A stretch of 5,411 bases of DNA from Promethearchaeota archaeon (GCA_016840695.1 JAEORV010000147.1:1-5411); one strand, 5' to 3'. Counted from the stretch's first letter, positions 1-5,268 are shown. The notes: generated from the letters alone by a model not told the origin. Program-made: numbers and translations.

Positions 1-1392
1 GAGGTAACGTTCAAGCAAAAATTCATAGCAACAGCGATAGTGTTAGTTCTTTATGTAATCATGTCAAACATTCCCTTATATGGAATTGTATTGAATGAAA
101 CAACCGACTCAATGTATTGGCTTCGAGTTATTCTTGCAAGTCAAAGAGGGACACTAACCGAGCTTGGAATTGGTCCAATCGTTACTGCTGGATTAATAAT
201 GCAATTACTCTTAGGTTCCAAGCTTATTAATGTAGACATGAGCGATCCTTACGATAGATCAATGTTTAGCGGTTCGCAAAAAGTAATGGGACTATTCATG
301 ACGATCTTTCAAGGAATAATGTACATTGTTGGCGGACAGTTTGGAGATTTAGCAAGTATTGGAATAGTAGGTGCATTTTTAATATTTTTGCAATTATTAT
401 TCTCCGGTTTAGTCATCATATTATTAGACGAAGTTCTCCAGAAAGGGTGGGGGCTTGGAAGCGGCGTCTCTTTATTCATAGCAACTGGAGTTGCAGGTCA
501 AATATTTTGGAATTGTTTTAGCTTCATTACTGTTTCGGATGGCTTACCACAAGGGGCGGTAATAGCATTTTTTACAGTTTTATTTGACAATAATCCTAGT
601 ACTAATCTTCCCGATGTTTTCGTCAGAGGAGCCCAAAAAGGGTCGATGGTAGGTCTCATTACTACAATAATCATATTCGTGATCGTGGTATGGTTTGAAT
701 CGACAAAAGTCGAAATACCCTTGCAATACGCGGGGTATCGTGGTTTTAAGGGCAAATATCCTATGAAACTCCTTTATGTCTCGACGATTCCGATCATACT
801 AGTACAGGCATTGAACGCAAACTTTTTATTCATAGGACAATTAATTGCGGGTCCTGGTTCAGGGTTGCGAGGCCGCGGTTTTGATTTTTGGCTTAATTTA
901 ATTGGAGTTTTTGAAGTACCCCCTGATGCAGGAGCAACTGGACAATTAATACCCGTGAGTGGTTTGCTATATTTAATCACGCCGCCCTTAGGACTCGCAA
1001 ATGTCTTAGGTGATCCCCTTCATGCTTTTCTATATTTATTTATAAACATATTATTTTGCGTAGGGCTCGGCCGGGTGTGGGTAAGCGTGTCCGGTATTGC
1101 CCCCAAAGATATTGCCAGGCAAATATTAGATTCGGGAATGCAAGTACCAGGATTCCGGCGCTCTGAGAAGATCATCGAAAAAATTCTGAAGAGATATATT
1201 CCAACGCTCGTCGTGCTTAACGGGATAATAATAGCGCTATTGAGCTTCGGTGCTGACTCATTCGGTGCATTGACTTCAGGTACAGGACTTTTGATCGCAA
1301 TAGGAATAACCCATCAGTACGCCGAGACGATTTCGAAAGAGGTAGCAGCGATGCAATATCCATCAATGCGTGGAATGCTTGGATTGGACTAA
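1..1392 (+). CDS. secY: Protein translocase subunit SecY (Sec61 alpha), 5' partial
   Basis: SecY is the channel-forming subunit of the SecYE-beta translocon in the cytoplasmic membrane and passes or laterally inserts secretory and membrane proteins. The open frame runs from base 1 with no start, so the gene is cut by the window edge; 463 residues are visible and I estimate 20-30 N-terminal residues are missing. The internal GTG at 40 is not the start, because codons 1-13 before it already read as the conserved amphipathic lead into TM1, with PLYG closing TM1. Visible landmarks, numbered in the fragment: plug and TM2 region at about 49-73 (QRGTLTELGIGPIVTAG), GWGLGSGVSLFIA near 149-161, the basic cytosolic loop YAGYRGFKGKYP near 243-254, GSGLRGRGFDFW near 286-297, and GMQVPGFRRSEKIIEKIL near 379-396, the C-terminal ribosome-contacting loop before TM9-10. 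About ten hydrophobic segments fit the family. In many archaea adk follows; here an EMC3-like gene follows. Confidence 0.97.
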   Translation, partial: EVTFKQKFIATAIVLVLYVIMSNIPLYGIVLNETTDSMYWLRVILASQRGTLTELGIGPIVTAGLIMQLLLGSKLINVDMSDPYDRSMFSGSQKVMGLFMTIFQGIMYIVGGQFGDLASIGIVGAFLIFLQLLFSGLVIILLDEVLQKGWGLGSGVSLFIATGVAGQIFWNCFSFITVSDGLPQGAVIAFFTVLFDNNPSTNLPDVFVRGAQKGSMVGLITTIIIFVIVVWFESTKVEIPLQYAGYRGFKGKYPMKLLYVSTIPIILVQALNANFLFIGQLIAGPGSGLRGRGFDFWLNLIGVFEVPPDAGATGQLIPVSGLLYLITPPLGLANVLGDPLHAFLYLFINILFCVGLGRVWVSVSGIAPKDIARQILDSGMQVPGFRRSEKIIEKILKRYIPTLVVLNGIIIALLSFGADSFGALTSGTGLLIAIGITHQYAETISKEVAAMQYPSMRGMLGLD

Positions 1393-1440
1393 TTGGATGA
1401 TCCTTTTTATATTCTATTAATTTGAAATGTAAAAATCGAT

Positions 1441-1454
1441 TCTCTTTTCTTTCT
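1441..1454 (+). terminator. Pyrimidine-rich tract after secY, possible terminator
   Basis: After the secY stop there is a five-T run at 1404-1408 and then a long T/C tract at 1441-1454. Archaeal RNA polymerase terminates on T-rich tracts without needing a hairpin. Its position just before the next TATA box suggests secY and the downstream gene are separate transcripts. The run is interrupted by C residues, so this is a weak call. Confidence 0.3.
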
Positions 1455-1462
1455 TCATAAAA

Positions 1463-1471
1463 TTTTAAATA
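1463..1471 (+). promoter_or_regulatory. TATA box of the EMC3-like gene
   Basis: TTTTAAATA lies in an AT-rich stretch with its centre about 27 nt upstream of the ATG at 1494. That is the usual distance from an archaeal TATA box to the transcription start, which would put the mRNA 5' end at or next to the start codon. No Shine-Dalgarno sequence lies between the box and the ATG, which agrees with a leaderless mRNA. Confidence 0.6.
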
Positions 1472-1493
1472 ACTTTCACCATGAACTATATTG

Positions 1494-2105
1494 ATGCTAT
1501 TTATTACATTTCAAGTAACATTTGTACAGCTTATCACGACTCCTCCAGGTTCGATGATCTTCGTGATATTAATGGGTTTAACGACCACGCTCATCAGTCA
1601 GCTTTTAACTAAATGGTTAGTAGATACTGAAGAAGTTGAGCGAAAACAAAAGCAAATAAGAGCCCATGAGGAAGAAAAGGAAAAAATCATCAAGTTAGCT
1701 GAAATCGATGTTAATAGATACATAAAGCAACGCAAGCGGTGGGAACGAAAGGATGTTGTTCTAAAAAAATCGCAACAATCGATTTCCATGCAAAGGATGA
1801 AACCAATGTGTGTTACCTTTATTCCCATGATTGTTATCTTTTCTATCATAAGTCCGATGTTTGGTACTCTCCCAGTTGCGTGTAGTCCCATGAATCCGGA
1901 ATTGATACCATTTATTGGGCCAACAATAGTGGCCACTGGAAGTGCACCATGGATCTCGTTTACTGCGTGGTACATGCTATGCTCACTTGGTTTAAATTCA
2001 ATCATACCTCGCCTTCTCAAAACTACAACCCAGACAACAGGGGGAGGTTTTAGTCAAATGATGTCTGGACAAAAATCTAAGGCGTTAGAGTTTCCAGATA
2101 TTTAA
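1494..2105 (+). CDS. EMC3/TMCO1-family (DUF106) membrane insertase-like protein
   Basis: This 203-residue protein belongs to the archaeal DUF106 family, which is related to EMC3, TMCO1, Get1 and, more distantly, Oxa1/YidC. The family is thought to help insert membrane proteins beside SecY; the function here is inferred from family. Architecture: TM1 at about 20-40, a charged coiled-coil hairpin at about 45-100 rich in K, E, R and Q, TM2 at about 104-123 (MKPMCVTFIPMIVIFSI), then a polar loop and TM3 at about 152-172 opening with WISFTAWYMLCSLG. The phrases MKPxxxxFIPM and ISFTAWYxLCS are family hallmarks. The start is ATG 1494: an in-frame stop lies at 1482, only TTG 1491 competes, and the TATA box places the transcript start at this ATG. 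The 101-bp gap to secY and its own promoter argue for separate transcription. The C-terminal tail, about 175-203, is Thr/Gly/Ser-rich and probably disordered. Confidence 0.9.
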   Translation: MLFITFQVTFVQLITTPPGSMIFVILMGLTTTLISQLLTKWLVDTEEVERKQKQIRAHEEEKEKIIKLAEIDVNRYIKQRKRWERKDVVLKKSQQSISMQRMKPMCVTFIPMIVIFSIISPMFGTLPVACSPMNPELIPFIGPTIVATGSAPWISFTAWYMLCSLGLNSIIPRLLKTTTQTTGGGFSQMMSGQKSKALEFPDI

Positions 2106-2118
2106 AAACATGATATTT

Positions 2119-2153
2119 CATTCTTATATTAAAGCCTAAACTACATTCTTATA
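2119..2153. repeat. Two copies of a 10-bp direct repeat in the convergent gap
   Basis: CATTCTTATA occurs at 2119-2128 and again at 2144-2153, 25 bp apart, in the 71-bp gap between the convergent EMC3-like and leuA genes. A nine-base match (ATTCTTATA) recurs at 3883-3891 upstream of leuA. In AT-rich spacer DNA this may be chance or a degenerate T-rich termination signal; no function is claimed. Confidence 0.4.
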
Positions 2154-2156
2154 CAT

Positions 2157-2176
2157 AAAAAAAGGAAATAAAAATA
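2157..2176 (-). terminator. T-run terminator of leuA
   Basis: Directly after the leuA TAA stop, the - strand reads a T-rich stretch ending in seven consecutive T (2163-2157). This is a standard archaeal hairpin-independent terminator and fits the convergent arrangement. Confidence 0.55.
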
Positions 2177-3793
2177 TTATTTATTGTTTTTATATTTCAT
2201 GATTCGATTGAGTCCCTTTAAAACTGATAAGACGGAACTCATTACCACATCTTCGTGAGTGGCACTTGTTTTTATGATGCGATTTGTTTCAAGATCCATC
2301 ATTTCAATGGTTACATGTCCTAAGGCGTCAGTTCCTCCCGTGACTGCATCAATATTATACTCAAGAAGTTTAATCTTGCTCATTGGTTCGAAGCACTTGA
2401 CTATCGCCTTGACGGAAGCGTCAACCGGGCCAACGCCTACAGATGATGCGACTCTTACGATATGATCGCCGTTATTTCGGATTTTTAACCGGACCGTGGA
2501 CGTGGGGATGACTGATCCCGTCAAGACGGTCAATTCGTCAAGAATAACGTATTTTTCTTCTTCGGGAAGTTCTCCCATTACGTCCTTTACGATTGCGAGG
2601 AAATCTTCTTCAGTTACTTCGTGGCCTTTATCGCCAAAACTTTTTACATGAGACATTATTTTCTTAAATTGCATATTTGAAGCGTGAATTCCCATGTCTT
2701 CCAATTTTGCTTTCAGAGCGTGTCCCCCGGTGTGTTTTCCAAGTTTGATTGATTGTTGAACTATTTCAGCTACGTCGTCAGAACGCTTAATGCCGATTAA
2801 TTCGGGAGTAATTGGTTCATAAGCCCTGGCGTTTTTTATCATGGCATGGGCATGAATCCCAGACTCGTGAGAGAATGCGTTTTGGCCTATTAATGGTTGG
2901 AGTCGCCCAATTTTAATCTTCCCTCCACAATAGCTCTCTACTAGCTTGGCTGTTGGGAAGATCTTGCGCGTGTTTACTTTCATTGGTATTTGATATAACG
3001 CATAAAGAGACATTGCCGTTTCTTCAAAAGAAGCATTCCCAGCTCTTTCGCCAAGACCCATTATTGTTGTCTGGGCTTCAGAAGCACCATTTTCAAAACC
3101 TGCAATCGTATTTGCGACTGCTAATCCAAAATCGTTGTGACAGTGAACAGCAATTCGGACGTTTTTAGGTAGAGCCTCGTAATTCTTCCTGATAATATGC
3201 CCAAATGCCATCGGCGTGATAGTTCCTACCGTGTCGGGAATATTCACGCGAGTAGCGCCGCATTCTACTGCTGTTTGATTTGCTTTAATCAAGTAATCCA
3301 AATCGGATCGAGTTGCATCTTCTGCAGAAAATAATATTGTTGAGTAGTGATCTTTTGCATAGGTAACCATTTTGCAGATTTGATCTAGAACTTCTTCTCT
3401 CGTCATTTGAAGTTTTGCTTTCAAGTGGAGATCCGAAGTAGCGATGAAAACATGAATGCTATTCATGTCTGCTTCAATTACTCTGTCAATATCGTCTTTA
3501 TTCATTCGGGCTAAGCCAATAACTTCTAGATCCAACTCCATTTTAGAAATATCGCGACAAGCTTCAAAATCACCTTGAGAAACTGCGGGAAATCCTGCTT
3601 CAATTATATCTATTCCGGCTTCGTTTATTGCCTGAGCTATAGAGAGTTTTTCTTCGTGAGTGAAGCTGATCCCTGGCGTCTGCTCTCCATCCCTAAGCGT
3701 AGTATCGAAGAAATATGCGTTTTCAGGTAGAATCAGCGAATCTCTTATCTTTTCCATCATTTCCGATACAAATATATCTTTTTTTTCCGTCAT
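2177..3793 (-). CDS. leuA: 2-isopropylmalate synthase (LeuA)
   Basis: LeuA condenses acetyl-CoA with 2-oxoisovalerate to 2-isopropylmalate, the first committed step of leucine synthesis in the cytoplasm. The 538 residues show an HMGL-like TIM barrel with FFDTTLRDGEQTPG at 28-41 (metal ligand D30; R34 and D35 catalytic), metal-binding H217 and H219 in VHCHNDFGLAVANT, GLGERAGN at 246-253 and HESGIHAHAMIKN at 309-321. A C-terminal LeuA allosteric domain at about 405-535 contains VGVGPVDAS and GGTDALG and, by family knowledge, binds leucine for feedback inhibition. GFPAVSQGDFEA (68-79), HVFIATS (114-120) and NIPDTVG (184-190) match LeuA better than the citramalate synthase CimA as I remember it, but CimA or homocitrate synthase activity is not excluded. 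Oddities: an N-terminal extension of about 25 residues and an apparent insertion near 337-348 before LGKH. The gene stands alone, with no other leu or ilv gene visible beside it. Confidence 0.92.
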   Translation of the reverse strand: MTEKKDIFVSEMMEKIRDSLILPENAYFFDTTLRDGEQTPGISFTHEEKLSIAQAINEAGIDIIEAGFPAVSQGDFEACRDISKMELDLEVIGLARMNKDDIDRVIEADMNSIHVFIATSDLHLKAKLQMTREEVLDQICKMVTYAKDHYSTILFSAEDATRSDLDYLIKANQTAVECGATRVNIPDTVGTITPMAFGHIIRKNYEALPKNVRIAVHCHNDFGLAVANTIAGFENGASEAQTTIMGLGERAGNASFEETAMSLYALYQIPMKVNTRKIFPTAKLVESYCGGKIKIGRLQPLIGQNAFSHESGIHAHAMIKNARAYEPITPELIGIKRSDDVAEIVQQSIKLGKHTGGHALKAKLEDMGIHASNMQFKKIMSHVKSFGDKGHEVTEEDFLAIVKDVMGELPEEEKYVILDELTVLTGSVIPTSTVRLKIRNNGDHIVRVASSVGVGPVDASVKAIVKCFEPMSKIKLLEYNIDAVTGGTDALGHVTIEMMDLETNRIIKTSATHEDVVMSSVLSVLKGLNRIMKYKNNK

Positions 3794-3796
3794 TTT

Positions 3797-3802
3797 TCCT
3801 TC
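3797..3802 (-). promoter_or_regulatory. Weak Shine-Dalgarno of leuA
   Basis: GAAGGA lies 3 nt before the ATG at 3793. The spacing is short for a ribosome binding site. A second ATG slightly upstream (3807-3805) reads four codons into a stop, so ATG 3793 remains the best start. Confidence 0.35.
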
Positions 3803-3843
3803 ATACTTCCGTTTTTTTCTGTAACCTACTATAATCTCTTCAG

Positions 3844-3850
3844 TTTAAAA
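3844..3850 (-). promoter_or_regulatory. Candidate TATA box of leuA
   Basis: TTTTAAA on the - strand is centred about 54 nt upstream of the leuA ATG, predicting a start near 3820 and a leader of about 28 nt. No TATA-like sequence is seen at the leaderless position near 3819. Purely positional and compositional evidence. Confidence 0.4.
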
Positions 3851-4125
3851 CACCTCCCTCATTCACAAGAACAAAGCAATCAATTCTTATAGAATGATAA
3901 GAGGCTTCTCATAATAATAATAAAAGAAGACCTAGTAAGTATAACAATAAACCTAAAGGAGAAAGACCACTCAAAACTTTAAGTTGAAAAGAATTTCCGA
4001 TTTTTTGAGTAGATTTCATCACATTAAACCTTATTTTTATTGTTAATCTTGAGAGGAAATATTCCTTCAAATTAATAATTTTTCCTTTCTTCAATATACT
4101 CAATACTAGCATGGCTTTAACCCTT
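3851..4125. other. AT-rich spacer upstream of leuA, no convincing gene
   Basis: Together with the flanking promoter and terminator this is a 351-bp gap (3794-4144) between the tRNA and leuA, both read on the - strand. It contains an imperfectly placed dyad at 3883-3895 (ATTCT-TAT-AGAAT), an overlapping short hairpin CTTAT/ATAAG (3887-3900), and an ATA/TTA trinucleotide run near 3910-3921. A - strand open frame here (ATG 4019 to stop 3909, 36 codons) ends in a leucine-rich stretch, but that stretch comes largely from the TTA run and no promoter or ribosome site supports it. I see no tRNA, no C/D-box RNA with a complete box set and no CRISPR repeat. Confidence 0.5.
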
Positions 4126-4143
4126 AAAAAATAGAAAAAAAAA
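4126..4143 (-). terminator. T-run terminator of tRNA-Ser
   Basis: Immediately after the discriminator base the - strand reads GC, then nine T, CTA and six more T (4143-4126). This is a strong archaeal T-run terminator and would end the rpl14e-tRNA transcript. Confidence 0.75.
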
Positions 4144-4158
4144 GCGCAACGGGAGGGA

Positions 4159-4189
4159 TATTCGTCCTCCTTCGGCATACAGGGAGGAT
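4159..4189 (-). other. tRNA intron 2, T loop at position 59/60 (31 nt)
   Basis: The precursor folds into a canonical bulge-helix-bulge. The outer helix is the T stem, the central 4-bp helix is TTCG (4195-4192) with CGAA (4164-4161), the 5' bulge is AAA (4191-4189) and the 3' bulge is TAT (4160-4158). The inner helix is TCCTCC (4188-4183) with GGAGGA (4170-4165), closing a 12-nt loop. Cutting after the second base of each bulge restores the T loop TTCGAAT. Shifting both cuts by one base gives the same mature RNA, so the boundaries are ambiguous by 1 nt. The tRNA splicing endonuclease EndA is the expected enzyme. Confidence 0.9.
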
Positions 4190-4220
4190 TTCGAACCCCC
4201 GAGTGCGAAGCACACGGGCT

Positions 4221-4242
4221 TTTTGGTAAAGATTTTATTCTT
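4221..4242 (-). other. tRNA intron 1, canonical position 37/38 (22 nt)
   Basis: The anticodon stem is the outer helix and TTGG (4248-4245) pairs with intron CCAA (4226-4223) as the central 4-bp helix. The 3' bulge is AAA (4222-4220). The 5' side of the intron is less regular: only a short AAGA/TCTT inner helix is available, leaving AG and TA unpaired, so this is a relaxed bulge-helix-bulge. Splicing restores a 7-base loop with A38. Confidence 0.85.
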
Positions 4243-4287
4243 CTCCAAGCCCGCGCCGTACCAGGCTAGGCAACCGTTGCAAGAAAT

Positions 4288-4560
4288 TCATTTTGTCGGG
4301 ATCGAGACAGGTTCGTTCATCTTTTTCGTCAATTTTGCTTTCTTTATTGCCGCTTCGACGTCTGCGTGGTTGGCTCCCTTTTTTATTTCAATTACTTCTT
4401 TAAGGGGTTCAATATGCTTGTAGTTAACTCTTCTTCTTCGAATTTTTAATCCATCGATGATAATATAATTTTTATCTACAATATCTACAACAACGCAGTG
4501 ATTACCTGCTTCGCGTCCCATTGTTTTTACACAAACTCTTCCAATATCATAAACGCTCAT
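4288..4560 (-). CDS. rpl14e: Large ribosomal subunit protein L14e (eL14)
   Basis: L14e is a small RNA-binding protein of the archaeal and eukaryotic 50S/60S subunit, absent from bacteria. The 90 residues fold by family as an SH3-like (KOW-type) barrel: DIGRVCVKTMGREAGNHCVVVDIVD at about 5-29 is the hallmark N-terminal block, followed by NYIIIDG, the basic patch KIRRRRVNYKH at 39-49 and EPLKEVIEI at 51-59. A Lys-rich tail completes it, normal for archaeal L14e. I chose ATG 4560 rather than the in-frame TTG at 4575 because the family starts a few residues before the IGRVCV block and GGTGA lies 8 nt before this ATG. It is flanked upstream by cmk (112 bp away from the TTG) and followed after 7 nt by tRNA-Ser. 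In many archaea the neighbour on this side is cbf5; none is seen here. Confidence 0.95.
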   Translation of the reverse strand: MSVYDIGRVCVKTMGREAGNHCVVVDIVDKNYIIIDGLKIRRRRVNYKHIEPLKEVIEIKKGANHADVEAAIKKAKLTKKMNEPVSIPTK

Positions 4561-4568
4561 ATAATTCG

Positions 4569-4573
4569 TCACC
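4569..4573 (-). promoter_or_regulatory. Shine-Dalgarno of rpl14e
   Basis: GGTGA, complementary to the usual archaeal 16S rRNA 3' end, is placed 8 nt before ATG 4560. It decides the start: with TTG 4575 this site would lie inside the coding region. Confidence 0.6.
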
Positions 4574-4604
4574 AAATTATTTTAAAAATCTATCTTTACT
4601 GGTT

Positions 4605-4612
4605 TTTTAAAA
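4605..4612 (-). promoter_or_regulatory. Candidate TATA box of rpl14e (and the tRNA)
   Basis: TTTTAAAA centred near 4608 predicts a start near 4582, giving a leader of about 22 nt that includes the GGTGA site. A second box, TTTTTAAAAT at 4588-4579, is about 24 nt from the ATG and would give a leaderless mRNA instead. The sequence does not decide between them. Either promoter would also drive the tRNA downstream. Confidence 0.45.
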
Positions 4613-4687
4613 CTCCAGCATAGACATGTGATTGATAGTAAGAATTAAAATGCATTTAAGAATAAAATTTTTTCGATTTTTCTCATT

Positions 4688-5236
4688 TCAAGACGCTAAA
4701 GGATTTTTGTTGTTGATGACATGCATAGCATTGTTAAAGACTTGTTCAATAGATAAACCCTCGGTGGCAATTACGACATCATAAGCTTCTTTAATTTGGT
4801 TAACATCATTTAAATCTATATTGTATAATTCTTTGAATCTTTCTGCTTCAGATTTCTCTCTCATTAGGGTCTCCTCCATTTTTTCATCGTAAGGTGTTCC
4901 ATCTCTTTCTACCATTCTCTTAACTCTAGTTTCCAATGGACAGGTTAGAATAATTCTAAGATCAGCGATCGATTTAAGGAGAAAACCACTTAGTTGGCTA
5001 TCAACAACTATATCACCTTTCTTTGCTACCTTGACAATTTTTTCGTCGAGTTCATTATCAATTTCAGGATGCTTTTCAACATGTCGAGTAAATTCCTCTA
5101 AAGTCAGGTTCATTTCTTTCGCTTTTTCTCGAAAGGCATTACCTGTCGAATAATAGTCATAACTTAGAGCTTCCGCTATTTTTTTGGCAATTGTACTTTT
5201 TCCCGTTCCGTGAAGTCCAGAAATTGAAATAATCAT
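4688..5236 (-). CDS. cmk: Cytidylate kinase, archaeal type
   Basis: The enzyme phosphorylates CMP (and dCMP) to the diphosphate with ATP, supplying pyrimidine nucleotides in the cytoplasm. The 182 residues show a P-loop at 7-15 (GLHGTGKST, K13), STGNAFREKAKE at 30-41 for nucleotide binding, EEFTRHVEKHPEIDNELDEKI at 47-67, DIVVDSQLSGFL at 75-86, a basic lid-side block RVKRMVERDGTPYDEKMEETLMREKSEAERFKELYNID at about 104-141, and DVVIATEGLS at 153-162. The EExxxHxEKHPEID block and the RFKELYxID phrase are those of archaeal Cmk, not adenylate kinase. His9 in the P-loop, where archaeal homologues usually have Pro, and Gln81 in place of the usual Arg of the GRLA motif are mild deviations. The neighbours rpl34e and rpl14e are the classic archaeal partners of cmk and support the call. 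The gap of 105 bp to rpl34e holds a possible promoter, so tight co-transcription is not certain. Confidence 0.92.
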   Translation of the reverse strand: MIISISGLHGTGKSTIAKKIAEALSYDYYSTGNAFREKAKEMNLTLEEFTRHVEKHPEIDNELDEKIVKVAKKGDIVVDSQLSGFLLKSIADLRIILTCPLETRVKRMVERDGTPYDEKMEETLMREKSEAERFKELYNIDLNDVNQIKEAYDVVIATEGLSIEQVFNNAMHVINNKNPLAS

Positions 5237-5258
5237 TTTTTGAATATCATCTTACTGT

Positions 5259-5268
5259 TCTTAAATGA
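5259..5268 (-). promoter_or_regulatory. Candidate TATA box of cmk
   Basis: ATTTAAG within TTCATTTAAG is centred about 26 nt before ATG 5236, the position expected for a leaderless mRNA, and no Shine-Dalgarno sequence is seen before that ATG. Another AT-rich candidate (TTAATTTTATT) lies about 10 nt further upstream. Weak call in an AT-rich gap. Confidence 0.35.

Larger units (their letters stand above)
4145..4280 (-). tRNA. tRNA-Ser(GGA) with two introns (anticodon loop and T loop)
   Basis: This class II tRNA reads serine codons UCU and UCC. The 136-nt gene gives an 83-nt mature tRNA after removing introns 4242-4221 (22 nt) and 4189-4159 (31 nt). Acceptor GCAACGG (4280-4274) pairs 7/7 with CCGTTGC (4152-4146), and G73 at 4145 is the serine-type discriminator. 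D stem is GCC (4271-4269) with GGC (4257-4255). Anticodon stem CGGGC (4253-4249) pairs 5/5 with GCCCG (4219-4215), closing loop TTGGAGA with anticodon GGA at 4246-4244. The long variable arm (4214-4201) folds as GTGC-TTC-GCAC. T stem GGGGG (4200-4196) pairs with CCCTC (4157-4153), one G-U included, closing TTCGAAT. CCA is not encoded. The 5' end is 7 nt after the rpl14e stop and no TATA box sits 26 nt upstream, so co-transcription is likely. Read without the T-loop intron removed, the acceptor stem fails and the gene would look like a pseudogene. Confidence 0.93.

Noticed and set aside
40..42. GTG at 40 as the secY start
   Set aside because: The frame is open back to base 1 and the upstream codons already read as conserved SecY sequence leading into TM1, so the gene is truncated by the window edge.
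1481..1493. ATG at 1481 or TTG at 1491 as the start of the EMC3-like gene
   Set aside because: ATG 1481 is in another frame and soon hits a stop; TTG 1491 is a weaker start one codon before an ATG that lies at the expected leaderless position.
1598..2020. - strand open frame of 140 residues opposite the EMC3-like gene
   Set aside because: It is a mirror of the recognisable DUF106 coding region and lacks any known domain or plausible start signals.
4016..4022. Box C-like GTGATGA on the - strand, possible C/D box RNA
   Set aside because: No box D (CTGA) follows at the needed distance and no internal C'/D' pair is seen.
3909..4178. 89-residue - strand open frame starting inside the tRNA
   Set aside because: Its start lies within the T-loop intron of the tRNA, it crosses the T-run terminator, and its end is low-complexity leucine from a TTA run.
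4145..4280. Interpretation as a broken tRNA pseudogene
   Set aside because: The seven-base acceptor partner, T stem, T loop and discriminator are all restored by removing one intron with a perfect bulge-helix-bulge, and this would be very unlikely in a decaying gene.
4223..4423. + strand open frame of 66 residues over the tRNA and rpl14e
   Set aside because: It is antisense to a structured tRNA and to a clear ribosomal protein gene and has no family resemblance.
4561..4575. TTG at 4575 as the rpl14e start
   Set aside because: It would add five residues not typical of L14e and put the GGTGA ribosome site inside the gene; ATG 4560 fits the family.
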